This document shows positions 1 through 11,782 of a stretch of DNA of 64,000 nt, in pieces. Each line of letters starts with the position of its first letter. Within the stretch, counting starts at the first letter, position 1. The position numbers and the translations under genes were made by a program. Source of the stretch: an uncultured Collinsella sp. GTDB taxonomy: Bacteria > Actinomycetota > Coriobacteriia > Coriobacteriales > Coriobacteriaceae. Where the stretch lies: positions 33,602 through 97,601 of the forward strand of contig CAKUBM010000004.1 in assembly GCA_934643145.1 (NCBI GenBank), given 5' to 3'. The notes beneath the pieces were generated by a model that saw only the letters and a list, made by a program, of their open reading frames with translations, ran no database searches and was not told the origin of the DNA.

Positions 1-3000
1 CTTCGCGGTAAAGCTGCCCTCGGGCGCCTTGTACGTATTAGTAAACGTCGGCGAAGCGTTGAGGATGCCGCCGTCCTCGTACTTGACGGAGCAGTCGAGC
101 TTGGCGGGGTCATCGGTCGCAACGGTAGCGGTCACCGTCACATAGTGCTTACCGGTGTCGTAGGAAACGCCCGTCTCGGTGCCAGCCTTCTCGCGCATGA
201 GGTAACGGTGCTCGCCGGCGGAGGCCAGCGTGACGCTCGGGAACGCCACGTTGCCGTCGCCGTCGTTGGTGGCCGTCGCGATCGTCTTGCCGGCCGTGCC
301 GTCCGCCCCGGCCTCAACGAGCTCGAAGGTGAACTCGCCGGCCTTGAGCTCACGGCCCTCGAGTTTCTTCTTAGCGCTCACGGTAAAGCTGCCCTTGGGC
401 TTCACGGTGTAGGTGTTGGTGATGCTCTCCTTGGATTGCTTGCCCGCCTCGATCGAGCCCGTCACCGCGCCGCTCGCCTTGTAGCCCGCGGGGACGTCGA
501 GCTCGGTGATGGTGTAGCCCAGGCCCGGCTCCAAGTCCTTCCAGGTCTTGGATTTGCCGGCCGTGAGGGTGAACTCCTCGCTCTCGCGCGCGGTATCCCA
601 GTCGATGCGGAACTTGAAGCTCTTGCCGGCATCGCTCTCGGGCGCGCCCTTGACCTTCTTGGTGAAGGTGAGCGAGCCGTAGTGAGGCTCAACGGTCTTC
701 GTCTTGTTGGCGAACACGGGCAGCGAGGACTTGCCGTCGTAGGTTACGTCCGCGCTCAGGGAGCCGTCGTCGGCAGCGGTTACCTTAACCGTGACGTTGC
801 GCGCGGTCCCGTCATAGGTGATGTGATCTTTAACATGGTCGACGGCACCCTCGGGCTCGACCTCGGAGATGGTGTAGGTATAGGTTCCCGCCTTGTCATA
901 GGTGATTGAGCCGAAGTCCACCGCACCGCCCGCGCCGTTGGCGACCGTCAGGCTGCCGCCTGCGGCGCCTTCGGGCATGGGAGCCTCGCCCTCCGCGGCG
1001 AGCGTGAAGCTGAAGGCGTCGCCTGCGGCAGGCTCGCCGTCGAGCGTCTTGAGCGCGGTGATCGACGCGTTCGCAGATTTCTCGCCGTTCGAGACCTTGT
1101 TGGTGAACACCGCGGTCTTCATGCCCGCAGGATCGATAGTCCCCGACGTATCGGACGAGCTCACGAGCTTGTAGCCCGCGGGCGTCTTCTCGTACACGTT
1201 GTAGCCCGTGCCCGCCGGCAGGCCGTCGATCACGCCGGCCTCGCCAGCGCGCAGGGTGATGTCGAACGCGCCGTCCTTGATATCGACGCTGTTGTCGATG
1301 GGCTTCCACTGTGCGGTGAGGGTCGCCGTGCCGCCCCTGCGGCTGATGCCCCCCTCGACCACGTCACCCGGCTGATAGATCTTGGACGGGTCGACGCTCG
1401 CGCTCAGTTTGTCGCCAGCGACCTTCCAGCCCGCAAATTCATAGTTCAACGAGTAGAACATGCACTTTGGGAAAGTGAAGGCATCGCCCTCCTTGGATGT
1501 CGCGGAGGCCATTTCTCCAGTGGCGTCATCGGAGTCCGCAGCATAGTTCACGGTATACGAAAAATTAATCGGCACACGGCGCCAGGTGCCAGGATGAGCG
1601 AAACCGTCGGCAAGCTCTGACGAAGCCAGCTGATCACCGTTTTCGACACACTCCCACGTATCGGTAAACAGGAGATTATCATAGGAGGACCCAAAGTTTG
1701 AACCCTCAGGCAGTCTGGTCTCTCCCCCCAAAACTACTTCATTGAGCGTTTTGCATAAGGAAAACATATTCAGCGCATACCATACCTCCGAGGTGTTCCA
1801 GCCGGAGAGATCGAGGGACGTCAGGGCCGAGCAGCCGTAGAACATTTCGCGCATGCCCGTCACGCACGAGGTGTCGAGGCCGGAGAGGTCGAGGGACGTC
1901 AGGGCCGAGCAGCCGTAGAACATCCAGCCCATGTCGGCCACCTTCGAGGTGTTCCAGCCGGAGAGGCCGAGGGACGTCAGGGCCGAGCAGCCGTTGAACA
2001 TGTGGCCCATGTCCGTCACGCACGAGGTGTCGAGGCCGGAGAGGTCGAGGGACTTGAGGCCCGAGCAGCCGCCGAACATGTCGTTCATACCGGTCACCTT
2101 CGAGGTGTTCCAGCCGGAGAGGTCGAGGGACGTCAGGGCCGAGCAGCCGTAGAACATGCCGTTCATACCGGTCACCTTCGAGGTGTTCCAGCCGGAGAGG
2201 TTGAGGGACGTCAGGGCCGAGCAGCGGCTGAACATGGAGCTCATGTCGGTCACCTCCGAGGTCTTCCAGCCGGAGAGGTTGAGGGACGTCAGGGCCGAGC
2301 AGCCGCTGAACATGGAGCGCATGTCCGTCACCTCCGAGGTGTTCCAGCCGGAGAGGTCGAGGGACGTCAGGGCCGAGCAGTCGCGGAACATCCAGCCCAT
2401 GTCGGTCACCTTCGAGGTGTTCCAGCCGGAGAGGTCGAGGGACTTGAGGGCCGAACAGCCCTCGAACATGGAGCGCATGTCCGTCGTCACGCACGAGGTG
2501 TCGAGACCGGAGAGGTCGAGGGACGTCAGGGCCGAGCATTTGTAGAACATGTAGTTAATGTCGGTCACCTTCGAGGTGTTCCAGCCGGAGAGGTCGAGGG
2601 ACTTGAGGGCCGAGCAGCCGTAGAACATGTAGCTTATGTCCGTCACGCACGAGGTGTCGAGGCCGGAGAGGTCGAGGGACGTCAGGGCCGAGCAGTCGCG
2701 GAACATGGAGCACATGTCCGTCACGCACGAGGTGTCGAGGCCGGAGGGGTCGAGGGACTTGAGGGCCGAGCAGCCGCTGAACATGGCTACCATGTCCGTC
2801 ACGCACGAGGTGTCGAGGCCGGAGAGGTCGAGGGACGTCAGGTCATTGCAGCCTTTGAACATGGAGTGCATGTCCGTCACGTTGGAAGTATCCAGACCCG
2901 AGATCTCAAGAGTCGTCAGGTCATAGCAGCCGTAGAACATAGCGCGCATGCTGGTTGCCTCGGAAGTTGACAAGTAGCCCACTATTGAACGGAGATTACC

Positions 3001-6000
3001 CAGCTCTGCGTATTCAGTGACGTCAGACCAGCAGTTGCAGTCGTCCGTCTCGCATCCGTTCTCAAGCTCAAGGTACATGACAACATACCCTTTTGCCCTA
3101 ATGACTTTTCTCAAATCGAGCCAATTAAACTTTCCCGCATGCACGCGCATGGCGCCGTCTTCATAGAGGTCCCATTTGCTGGTACCCACGATGCCGCTTT
3201 CCCTGAGCGTGCCGTGCACCAAAGCGTCAGGCAGCATTACCTTTTTGTCCTTGTAGAGGCCGTTTTGGAAATCTTCGTACCAGTTCTTGATATTGATATT
3301 GGGGTCCTCGGCGGCAGCCGCTTTTGCTTTTGCCCTTGCCCTTGCGGGGGCCTTTGACATATTCGTGGATGAATCGTCCACTCCTGCAGAAGTCTGCCCG
3401 GATTCGGCAGCCTCTCCGGCCTCATTGTTAGTGCCGGCGGCGGCAAGTTGCGCTCCCAGCGGCTCAACCGCGCTCGCGGATGCTTCAACAGGCTTTGCCG
3501 CAACGGCAGCTGCGCCCAGGAGGGCGTTCAGCGACCGTCCGTCCGAACTCAAAACCATTTCTGCGGCAGGAGGCTCGCTCGACTGGGCGGCGGCAGTCGC
3601 CGCCTCGTCCGCGGCGTCGCCCTCGCCGGTATAGGCCTCGCGCTTAAAGGAATACGAGCCGTCCTCGGGCAGGTTCTTGCCGGTGAGTTGCACGCGGAAC
3701 GTGAACTCCTTGTTGGGATCGGGGTTGTCGCCTTCCATCGTTTTAGCGATGCGCAGCTTACCGTCCTTGAGCTTGTTCTTAAAGACCGGCTTGGCATCGG
3801 AGCTTACGTCAAAACCCAGCGCGCCGTCGCCGTTGTCCACCACCTTCACGGTATAGACGAACGAACGCTGGCTGTCGTAGTCCACTGTGGAATCGGCACC
3901 TTCGCCCGCGGGCACAACCTCGCTCACACGGAAGCGATAGGTCTTACCGGCGTCCGCCTCGGTAAACTGCAGCGCCTGGACGCTCTCATGGCTAAAGACA
4001 ATCTTGCCGTCGGCCGAGTTGGTGGTAGTGCCGACCGCTTCGGCCTGCTCGTTGTCGCCCTCGCCCGTCAGCTTCTCCAGCTTAAAGGTGAATTCATCGT
4101 CCTTGAGGTCACGGCCTTCGAGCGTCTTCCATGCTTTGAGGTCGACAGTTCCTGACGCATGGTATGCGTTGGTGAACGTCGGCGCAGAACCATCCCCGTA
4201 GGAGACGTCGCACGCAAGCGTACCGTCACCGTTGTCGGTCACCGAGACCGTAGCCGTGGCGGCGGCATCGGAATAGGTATAGCCCGCGGCTCCGGTATTT
4301 CGCTCACGGATGGTATAGGTGTATGTTTTGCCCACGTCGGCCAGACCATACTTAATAGCCCCGAAGTTCACCGCACCGTCGGCGGCGTTGCGCGCGGTAA
4401 CCACGATGTTACCGGCCTCGTCCAGCACGTCGAACGTAAACTGTTTAGCCTTGAGCTTGCGCCCCTCGAGCACCTTCGTGGCACTGAGGTACGCCTTACC
4501 GGTGGCGTTATACGTATTGGTGAAGCTCGCAGTGGCGGCGCGCTCCTCGCCGGCACGAATCGTGCCCGTAGCGCCCGTGGAATCGGTCTTCTTGAAGCCC
4601 GCGGCCTTGGCCTCGGTCACCTCATAGGTAGTCTCGGAGGGAATACCCGTGATGGTCGCCGTCTGGCCGCCGCGCAGCTTAATGGTGTCGCCGTTGCCCA
4701 CCGTACCTGTGGCGACCTGCGCACCTGCCGCATCGGTCACCGCGTAGGCGAACGTGCCGCCCTCGGGCTCGCCCTCGGGGGTGGTCAGCGCCAGCTTAAA
4801 CGAGAACTCCTTCTGTGCGCTCACGTCCGTGGCATCCTGTACGGCCTTACTGATCTTGAGCGTACCGTAAGGGTTGTACGTGTTGGTGACATCCATGCCG
4901 GCAATGCTCGTCACGTAGCCCTCATAGTAGGTTTCCTCGCGTACCTCGTATGCAATCTCTATGCCATGGTCGCGATACTTGGGTAGGCTACCGAAGCTGT
5001 AGTTCCAATCGCCAGAGTCCGCAGCCTTGACGGTCTTGCTCTTGACCAGCTCGCCATCGGCGTAGAGGTCGATCTTGACCTCCTTGGGGCGCTTGCCCGC
5101 GGCGTCGTTGGCGTCGTCCCAAATCTTGCGGCCGGCGATCTCGACCGTCTCGACCCTATGCTTGTTGGTGACCGTAAACTCATAACCCGTATCGGTAGGG
5201 TTCATGCGCACGTCGGCCAGATAGCCCTCGGGCGTCTCCTCCTTGACACTGTAGGCGATGGTATCACCCTCGTCATTGAGAACGCACAGTCCGTCATCAG
5301 ACCCAAAACTTGCCTGCCAATTGTTAACATCACTCAGCACGGCGCTCTTGCCCGTGTCCTGCCCATCGGCGTACAGATGCACCGTCACGCTCTGGGGGCG
5401 CTTGCCGTCCCGGTCATCGCTGTCGGACCAAGCCTTCTTTATCGTGATGCCAAAAGGCTTGAGACCAACCTTGGTGTAGTCTTTGCGGATCACCTGGTTG
5501 GGCGACTCCACGCCCACGTTACTGATTGTCGTGCAGCGCAAGATGGCATTGTTGTAGGCATGAGCGCCGCCGGTGAGACCGGACTCGCTCTCCCCCTCTG
5601 TAAGGTCGGTATCGAACCACCTACCGTACGCGGTGGGATCTTGCTCAAGGTCCTTGACCTCGGGCGCCCGCATGCGAATCGTAAACGCCGCCGTATCGCC
5701 CTCGTCCACCACAAAGTCACTGCCGTCGGTCTTTTTGGTAGCGTCCACGGCAACCGCGGTCACGTCATCGAGGCTCCCCTCATACGATTCCGCCGGCGTC
5801 CAGATGGAGCGATCCTTGAGGTCGGCTTGAGCCTCCTTGCTCTCGGAATCGAGTGTAAGCTGGTCTGCCGGCACCGTCGAATAATACACATGCGGATCGG
5901 CACCCGCACGCTCGAGAACGCTCACGTCCACACCCAGCAGGTGGCCCTTCCACATGGCATCGCCTGCATCGGGCTTGTCTCCTTGGATGGTCTTGCTTGC

Positions 6001-8017
6001 CGGGTCGAACGCATCGACTGCATCGAAGAAGCGAATGTCCTTGGCACTCGAGTTGTCAGGGTTGTTGAGCGAGATGCGATAGCTGTACACGCCGTTCTCA
6101 AAGACGTTGCGAGCACCGTCCTTGTCGAGGCCCGAGCTCCACGCGCCCTCGTCATTAGTGTCAACCTTCTTGTCGAGCTGCGCCACCGACCACGACAGGT
6201 GGTCGAGCTTGACCGATACGCGGGCATATACGAACGACGAGTTATCGCTCTCGGGATCAAGGTCGGTCATGGCATCCTCGACGCCCTTGACCGCATCCTT
6301 GGACGCCTGGTTGTTGCCCGCAAGCGGATTGTCGGGCTCGCCCTTGTAGCCGGCGATGGTACCCCAGCGGGGTTCCGCGCTTTCGTAGGCAATGTTGTTG
6401 ACGAGCGTGGATCCATAGTCGCGCTCGGTGTCGAACGAGTAGACGGCGTCGAACTTCAGCGTGATTTTATCGCCGTAGCCGTCGTAGGGCTGGTTACCGG
6501 CGCTCCACCTGCTGCGGTACTCCGGATTGGGGGCAACGCGCGTTTTCACCGTCATGAGCGTACGCCCGGTGCCCTTATAGTTGCGCTTGAGGCCCACGCT
6601 CTCCACCGCGTTGTCGCCATTGAGCTTGACGGTGCCCAGCTTGGGCTCAACGCCCTTGGGCAGCAGATCGTAGAAAGTGCCGGCCGTATCTGGCGTAAAG
6701 ATGCCCGCCGCCGCGGCCTCGTTGTAGTCGGTAAGGGTCGTGAGGTTGGTCTGCTCGTACACATTGGCCGTGTAGTGGAGCGTGGTTGTCTGACCGTCCT
6801 TGTCGGTATCGTATTTCACGCCCTTGTCCATGCTGATGCCCGATGCCGCGCCCGTCAGGAAATCATCATCGCTCTTGGGGCCGCACTCCACGATGAGGTC
6901 GCCGTTGAAGTCGTAGTTGTACGACTTTGCGGTATTGCGCAGGATCGTCTCGGGCGTATCGGAGTCCTTAAAGAGCTGGTCCACGCGCGCACGGATGCGC
7001 TCCGTGGGCTTAAGGCGCACGTAGGGGTGCATGATATAGGTGACGCCCGCCGTCTTGGTGCTCAAGCAGGTCTTGATATCGGTCACGCCGGCGTCCTTGG
7101 GAAACAGCAGTCGCGTTCCGTCTGCGCTCACACTCGCACCATTTTGCGGCTCCACGGCAACTGCACCGGAACGGTAGCTGACGGTGCCGTAGCGCACCCA
7201 GTTGTCGCCCTCCTCGGTACCGGATTTCACCGAACCCCAGATCTCGATATCGGGCTGTTTGGCGTTATCGCCGTCCACCACATAGCCGTAGTTGCCCGCC
7301 CCGATGCTGCCATAGTGAACAGCACCGTCGGAGTCCTCGTAATAGCCATAACCCGTCTGCGTGTAGCGTTGGTAGCCGTAGACCGTGGGCTTGTCGACGC
7401 TCACGCCCTCAAACTCAAAGTCGTCCGCCGTGAGGTCGTCGTCGGTATGGTCGAAGCGCACCGAGTAATCGGGGGTCTCCATGCGCACGGCCTGCTTGCC
7501 GTAGTCGCCCGCGAGGAACTGGTTATAGTCGGTCTTGCCGCCCTTGTCCGTAGTCCAGGGTCCGGTAAAGCCCACGGTCTCCACATCGTAGCTACACACG
7601 GCATCGCGCCCTAAACGCAGGCTATCGAGCGCATATGGGTAGTTATCGCACTTGCCACGTTTGCTCGAGTACGAGCCGTTTGAATATTTGAACACGTTAA
7701 AATGCCCGTGCGGGTCTTGGAACTTGATGGGAGAGTAGGTAAGCTGCGCTGTTGCCGGGGCAGAAGTGACCTCGTGATCATCCGCCGAGGTGAGCGTGTA
7801 GCCCACCTTGTGCTTAAGCTTATAGTGCCCGCCCAGCTTAAACTGGTCCTTGGGGTATGCCATGTAGGTGTGCAGATAACCCGTACTGTTATTGGAGCTC
7901 ACATAATCAAGGCAGTTCTCGGCGGTAAAGCGAATATCCTGCGTGGCATCGTCGCCCTTGTTGCCGACCGTCTTACCGTTATAGCTCACGCCCAAAAGCT
8001 TCGCCTCGTAACCGCTG
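1..8017 (-). CDS. Giant surface adhesin, main body (frameshifted from its N-terminus; C-terminus beyond the window)
   Basis: One minus-strand frame stays open from about 8017 to base 1, over 2,670 codons, and leaves the window without a stop. Going from N to C terminus it holds: an extracellular head region (8017-5480); two Cna-B-type domains (about 5470-5165 and 5160-4870; motifs IKKAWSDSDDRDGKRP and GRKIWDDANDAAGKRP); several pilin/isopeptide (FctA-like) domains (4870-3640) with the recurring pattern K.LEGR.L...EFTF; an Ala-rich linker (3640-3290); a BspA-type leucine-rich array (about 2995-1770); an InlB-B-repeat-like segment ending in TLTAQW (about 1565-1310); then more FctA-like domains to the edge. 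These families form stiff, protease-resistant stalks on Gram-positive cells, so a role in adhesion is inferred. A sorting motif would lie outside the window. If translated alone, the first in-frame ATG is at 7863, but no signal peptide would precede it. Confidence 0.8.
1766..2995 (-). repeat. Array of 78-bp leucine-rich (BspA/DUF285-type) coding repeats
   Basis: Fifteen clear units start at 2888, 2810, 2732, 2654, 2576, 2498, 2417, 2339, 2261, 2183, 2105, 2027, 1949, 1871 and 1793, plus a degenerate sixteenth near 2966. The period is exactly 78 bp (26 residues) except for one 81-bp step between 2498 and 2417, which adds a Thr. Each unit encodes a pattern like WNTSKVTDMGWMF followed by GCSALTSLDLSG. 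Two alternating cores, GLDTSC and GWNTSK/E, occur. DNA identity between units is very high over stretches of 30 bp or more. Confidence 0.95.
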
Positions 8018-9371
8018 TCGCGCCGTCGGTCGATCCCTGCAGCACGTACTTTTGGTTTCCACGCGCGCTTGTCCACGAGTACCAGTCAATATAGATGTAC
8101 TTGTCGGCATCGGCGGGCTTGAGCTCCTCGGGCCAATTGGAAGGCCAGTTCTCGGAGAGACTCTGGCCGCGCAGCTCGGCACCGCTGATGGCCTCTTGCG
8201 TGTCCACGCTCGCATCGAGCTTATTGGATGTCATGGAAAGCACGTTGCCGGCGTGCGTGGTGAGGTTGACCGTGCCGTAGAAGTTGTCGGTGACGTACTT
8301 CTCCACCTCGGTGGGAAGGGCGTCAGCAGCATGCGCCTTCTCGCCGTCGGCGAGCTGACCGTTGCCCACAAGCTCGATGGGGTCGAGTTTACGCACGGCA
8401 AACTCAAAGCTCGCCTGCGTGGCGGCGGAGAACTCGCAGGTGTTGCTCAGCACATAGCTGTCGTCCATCTCGGTGTAGGCAAACGTGGACTGCTGACTCG
8501 GCGCCTCGGGGACCGCCGCCTCCAGCTCGCCCGCCGGCTTGCCGTCGCGGTCGGAGAAAATGTACTTGGGAACGACGATCTGGATCTCGCCCTCCTTATA
8601 GCTGTACTGGCCCGAGAGTGCGACCGAGAGCTTCATCTTGACCGAGAACTCGTCGGCTTTGGGCACAAGGGAAAGACGCGCCGGGCTGTTGTCCTCGGCA
8701 TCATCGGGCGTCGCCCATGCAACGGTGATGTTCTCGATGCGTTGGTCGTCGCCCGAAATAGGATTCTGATTATTTGTCTGGGGCTCTTGCTTGCCCTGTT
8801 TTTTCGCCGCACGCAAGGCCGAGGGAGATGCCTGCGTTGCAAGTGCCTGCTCAGACTGTGCCGGCGGGGCAACGAGCTTCACGTTCGGACTGTCGAAGTT
8901 GGAAGCGTCGACGACGCCGGTTGAGTCGGCGTCTGTGCTGTCGGCGGCGTTGGCTGCGGGCGCCGTAGCGACATCAGTCTTGGCGGAGTCGTCGATCGAG
9001 GAGGAGTCGGAAGTATCGGGGCCGGGTGCGGCATCGCCCTGAGACGTAGAATCGTTCGTGGCGTTACCGTTGCTACCGGTATTGTCGCCTTCGCCCACAT
9101 TTGTAGTGGAGCCTTCGTTGGCACTCTGGACCTCTGCGAGCAGTTGCTGGTCCTGCTGTTCTTGCTCGACCGCTTCGGCTATGGCGGAAACGGGCATCGT
9201 CTGCATGACCATCACAGCCGAAGCAATGGTAACCAGAGCAATCTTGACAGCAAAGGCGGCCTTCAGGCGTGTCCTGCGAAAGCAACGACGCCGGGGCATC
9301 TCCGTCGAGGCGACCCCCGTTCCCTTGGCAAATTCGGTGTCCCCGTCTTTTCGGTCTGCGTGCTTGAACAT
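7986..9371 (-). CDS. Giant surface adhesin, N-terminal fragment ending at a premature stop
   Basis: This reads 461 codons from the ATG at 9371, chosen because GGGGGAG lies six bases upstream; a start 25 codons earlier has no such site. Residues 1-30 are a basic N-region, about 35-60 a hydrophobic signal peptide (AFAVKIALVTIASAVMVMQ) and about 60-205 a Ser/Asp/Thr/Gly-rich linker. A folded extracellular domain starts with NITVAWATPDDAE. Near 8018-8027 the frame is lost: the protein continues sensibly (DSGYEAKLLGVSYNG) only in the frame reached by adding one base, while the actual frame ends in VTRRSFWA and a stop at 7986. The simplest reading is a one-base deletion (or base-calling error) splitting one gene of over 3,100 codons. 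If the lesion is real, the product would be a secreted, unanchored 461-residue fragment. Confidence 0.8.
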   Translation of the reverse strand: MFKHADRKDGDTEFAKGTGVASTEMPRRRCFRRTRLKAAFAVKIALVTIASAVMVMQTMPVSAIAEAVEQEQQDQQLLAEVQSANEGSTTNVGEGDNTGSNGNATNDSTSQGDAAPGPDTSDSSSIDDSAKTDVATAPAANAADSTDADSTGVVDASNFDSPNVKLVAPPAQSEQALATQASPSALRAAKKQGKQEPQTNNQNPISGDDQRIENITVAWATPDDAEDNSPARLSLVPKADEFSVKMKLSVALSGQYSYKEGEIQIVVPKYIFSDRDGKPAGELEAAVPEAPSQQSTFAYTEMDDSYVLSNTCEFSAATQASFEFAVRKLDPIELVGNGQLADGEKAHAADALPTEVEKYVTDNFYGTVNLTTHAGNVLSMTSNKLDASVDTQEAISGAELRGQSLSENWPSNWPEELKPADADKYIYIDWYSWTSARGNQKYVLQGSTDGATAVTRRSFWA

Positions 9372-9742
9372 GATGACTCCCCCGAGCACGTTCGTCCCGC
9401 CGCGGCGGTGTGTCGCGGCGCGCAGCCAAGGCGTTGCCTCATGCAAGTTCAGTCGAGAGTTAGCAGCCCTCTCATTCCCATCGATGCTGCTGTTCGGCTG
9501 CCGAAGCGTTTACGAGTTGCTTATGCTTCTAGCGCACCAACAAAACAATCACGGCAAATCAATGCTGCAAGGCAATACATCAACTGCAATTTCCACTGCG
9601 CCTTTCGGCACAGTAATTCCATATTTGATTGGATGATACGCCTTGTTTAGCCATCTTAGATATTAAGGCGTGGGCGGTAGCCTTTATGCCGTGAACGGTT
9701 AAAATGCCCCCGCAGCCTTAAGCTACGAGGGCATCGCATCAG

Positions 9743-9777
9743 ACCACCACAAAGGTGCCTGTCCCCTTTGTGGTGGT
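9743..9777. repeat. REP-like hairpin with CTGTCCCC loop, copy 1
   Basis: The arms ACCACCACAAAG and CTTTGTGGTGGT enclose a loop containing GCCTGTCCC. The same architecture and loop occur at 35847-35879 with different arms. Short CTGTCCCC palindromes of this sort resemble REP-type repeats. The link to a REP-associated transposase is only an inference; no such gene is in the window. Confidence 0.5.
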
Positions 9778-9793
9778 TTTGGCCCGAGATAGT

Positions 9794-9832
9794 AAGAAAC
9801 CCGGTCCTGCACGAGGCAGAACCGGGTTTCTT
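9794..9832 (-). terminator. Intrinsic terminator of the rplK-rplA transcript
   Basis: A 17-bp near-perfect stem (AAGAAACCCGGTTCTGC against its complement) encloses a five-base loop, 37 bp after the rplA stop. The stem begins and ends in A/T-rich sequence. Confidence 0.8.
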
Positions 9833-9868
9833 TAGCAATGCTTGCTTTGCTCAGGCAGTAACCGTTAG

Positions 9869-10576
9869 TTACTCAGCCAGGAAGTCACGCTGGATAGCGG
9901 GATCGACCTTGACGCCAGGGCCCATGGTGGAAGACACGGAGATGGACTTGACGTACTTGCCCTTAGCAGAAGAGGGCTTGACGCGCAGGATCTCGGTGTA
10001 CAGGGCAGCGTAGTTCTCGACGAGCTGCTGCTCGGAGAAGGACTTCTTGCCCAGGGGCACGTGGCAGATGCCGTAGCGGTCGGCGCGATACTCAACGCGG
10101 CCGGCCTTGAGCTCGGAGACCATCTTGGCGACGTCCATGGTCACGGTGCCGAGCTTGGGGTTCGGCATGAGGCCACGGGGACCAAGGATCTTACCGATGC
10201 GGCCAACCTTGGCCATCATGTTCGGCGTAGCGATAGCGGCGTCGAAGTTGATCTCGCCCTTCTGGATCTGGGCGACGAGCTCGTCGGAACCGATGATGTC
10301 GGCGCCGGCAGCCTCGGCCTCGCGGGCCTTCTCGCCCTCGGCGAAGACGGCAACACGAACGGTCTTGCCGGTGCCGTGGGGCAGGGAGATGGAACCACGG
10401 ATGTTCTGGTCAGCCTTACGAGTATCAATGCCCAGACGGAAGTGGGCCTCGACGGTCTCGTCGAACTTGGCGGTGTCGAGCTCCTTGATGAGCTTGGCAG
10501 CCTGAAGGGGGGTGTAGAGCGTGGCGCGGTCGATCTTCTCGGCAGCGGCGTTATAGCTCTTACCATGCTTAGCCAT
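9869..10576 (-). CDS. rplA: 50S ribosomal protein L1
   Basis: L1 binds 23S rRNA at the mobile L1 stalk, helps release deacylated tRNA, and represses its own operon. The 235-residue length is normal. The family signature region [18 protein letters not shown] is present, and the C-terminal part [20 protein letters not shown] is typical. I use the second of two nearby ATGs (MAKHGKSYN) because AGGAGGT lies eight bases before it and only two before the first. It is the last gene of the secE-nusG-rplK-rplA group and is followed by an intrinsic terminator. Confidence 0.97.
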   Translation of the reverse strand: MAKHGKSYNAAAEKIDRATLYTPLQAAKLIKELDTAKFDETVEAHFRLGIDTRKADQNIRGSISLPHGTGKTVRVAVFAEGEKAREAEAAGADIIGSDELVAQIQKGEINFDAAIATPNMMAKVGRIGKILGPRGLMPNPKLGTVTMDVAKMVSELKAGRVEYRADRYGICHVPLGKKSFSEQQLVENYAALYTEILRVKPSSAKGKYVKSISVSSTMGPGVKVDPAIQRDFLAE

Positions 10577-10649
10577 GTGCATTACCTCCTGTGGTTAAAC
10601 GGGCGTGAGCCCTCCCACATCGTATCGTGTGCCCTATTGCACACATATA

Positions 10650-10675
10650 ACGGGCGCCCCGGTCGGAGCACCCGT
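10650..10675 (-). promoter_or_regulatory. Hairpin in the rplK-rplA gap, possible L1 autoregulatory site
   Basis: ACGGGTGCTCC and GGGCGCCCGT can pair in the minus-strand transcript between rplK and rplA. L1 of many bacteria represses its operon by binding an mRNA mimic of its rRNA site, but whether this hairpin is that mimic is a guess. Confidence 0.3.
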
Positions 10676-10693
10676 CATTACCTAAAGAAATCG

Positions 10694-11122
10694 CTACTCA
10701 GCGATGGTGACGCCCATGGAGCGGGCGGTACCGGCGATGATCTTCTTGGCGGCGTCAATGTCGTTGGCATTGAGGTCCGGCATCTTGATCTCGGCGATCT
10801 TGGTGAGCTGCTCCTGGGAGAGCTGACCGACCTTGTCGGCCTGAGGCTTAGCGGAACCAGACTTGAGGTTCAGCTCCTTCTTGATGAGGTGAGCCGCCGG
10901 CGGGGTCTTGGTGATGAAGGAGAAGGACTTATCCTCGTAGACAGAGATCTCAACGGGGATGATGTCGCCCTTCTTGTCCTGCGTCTCGGCGTTAAAGGCC
11001 TGGCAGAACTGCATGATGTTCACGCCAGCAGCGCCCAGGGCGGGGCCGACGGGAGGAGCGGGGTTAGCTGCACCAGCAGGAATCTGGAGCTTAATGACGT
11101 TGGCAACCTTCTTCTCAGCCAT
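10694..11122 (-). CDS. rplK: 50S ribosomal protein L11
   Basis: L11 builds the GTPase-associated centre with 23S rRNA and is the target region of thiopeptides. At 142 residues it has the normal length. The N-terminal [20 protein letters not shown] and the C-terminal [12 protein letters not shown] motifs are diagnostic. The second ATG (MAEKKVAN) is preferred because GAAAGGA sits at normal distance upstream. It lies 120 bp downstream of nusG and 117 bp upstream of rplA. Confidence 0.97.
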   Translation of the reverse strand: MAEKKVANVIKLQIPAGAANPAPPVGPALGAAGVNIMQFCQAFNAETQDKKGDIIPVEISVYEDKSFSFITKTPPAAHLIKKELNLKSGSAKPQADKVGQLSQEQLTKIAEIKMPDLNANDIDAAKKIIAGTARSMGVTIAE

Positions 11123-11242
11123 GGTCATTCCTTTCGAATCACGAGTGTGAAGTACTTGCTATATCGTAAGCACGCACGTGTTAGAAGCACTTCTGAGATG
11201 AGCAGTCACAGAAGAAGCACGCTCGCGCGAACGGACGAAAAC

Positions 11243-11779
11243 TTAAGCGATGACAGCGACCTGGTTAAAGTCGAGCTCGACCGGCGTCTCGCGGCCAAAG
11301 ATCATCAACGTGACCTTGAGCTTGCCTGCCTCGGTGTTAACCTCGGAGACCTTGCCATCAAAGTCGGTAAGCGGACCATCGGTGACGCGGACGGACGTAC
11401 CGACCTCAATATCAACCGAGGTGCGCTTGGGCGAATCGCCCTTACCGGGACGACGAGTCATCTTATTGTACTCGTCGCGGGAAAGCGGAGCGGGCTTGCC
11501 GTTGCCGCCCAGGAAACCGGTGACACCGGGCGTGTTGCGAACACACGTCCAAGCATCGTCATCCATCTCCATGCGAACCAGGACATAACCCGGGAAAATC
11601 TTGGAATCCTTGGTCTCGCGCTTGCCACCCTCTTTGATCTCGGTGACGCGCTCCATAGGAATCTCGATATCAAAGATACGGTCCTGCATGCCCATAGTCT
11701 CGATGCGATGCTCGAGATCGGACTTAACGCGGTTCTCGTATCCAGAGTAAGTGTGAACGACGTACCAACGCTTAGACAT
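11243..11779 (-). CDS. nusG: Transcription termination/antitermination factor NusG
   Basis: NusG bridges the RNA polymerase clamp and couples transcription to translation or Rho. The 178-residue protein has an N-terminal NGN domain ([32 protein letters not shown]) and a C-terminal KOW domain ([19 protein letters not shown]). It starts three bases after the secE stop, as in the usual secE-nusG pair, and is co-transcribed with rplK and rplA. Confidence 0.97.
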   Translation of the reverse strand: MSKRWYVVHTYSGYENRVKSDLEHRIETMGMQDRIFDIEIPMERVTEIKEGGKRETKDSKIFPGYVLVRMEMDDDAWTCVRNTPGVTGFLGGNGKPAPLSRDEYNKMTRRPGKGDSPKRTSVDIEVGTSVRVTDGPLTDFDGKVSEVNTEAGKLKVTLMIFGRETPVELDFNQVAVIA

Positions 11780-11782
11780 GGT

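Larger units (their letters stand above)
9372..9868. other. Intergenic region between rplA and the adhesin gene: three hairpins, no gene
   Basis: About 500 bp with no convincing ORF. From right to left it holds the rplA terminator (9794-9832), a hairpin with a CTGTCCCC loop (9743-9777), and a third hairpin (9701-9736) whose minus-strand reading ends in TTTT. The remaining 330 bp (9372-9700) should contain the adhesin promoter, but I see no convincing -35/-10 pair. Confidence 0.6.

Noticed and set aside
1739..2970. Direct repeats resembling a CRISPR array, and repeat-rich frames on both strands
   Set aside because: The 78-bp units are coding LRR repeats in the adhesin frame; the spacing parts are also conserved, and no cas genes are near.
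5158..7614. Plus-strand frame of 818 codons
   Set aside because: It is antisense to the adhesin. The minus-strand frame shows clear domain families, while this one has the Val/Gly/His/Arg-rich composition of an antisense GC-rich frame and no family likeness.
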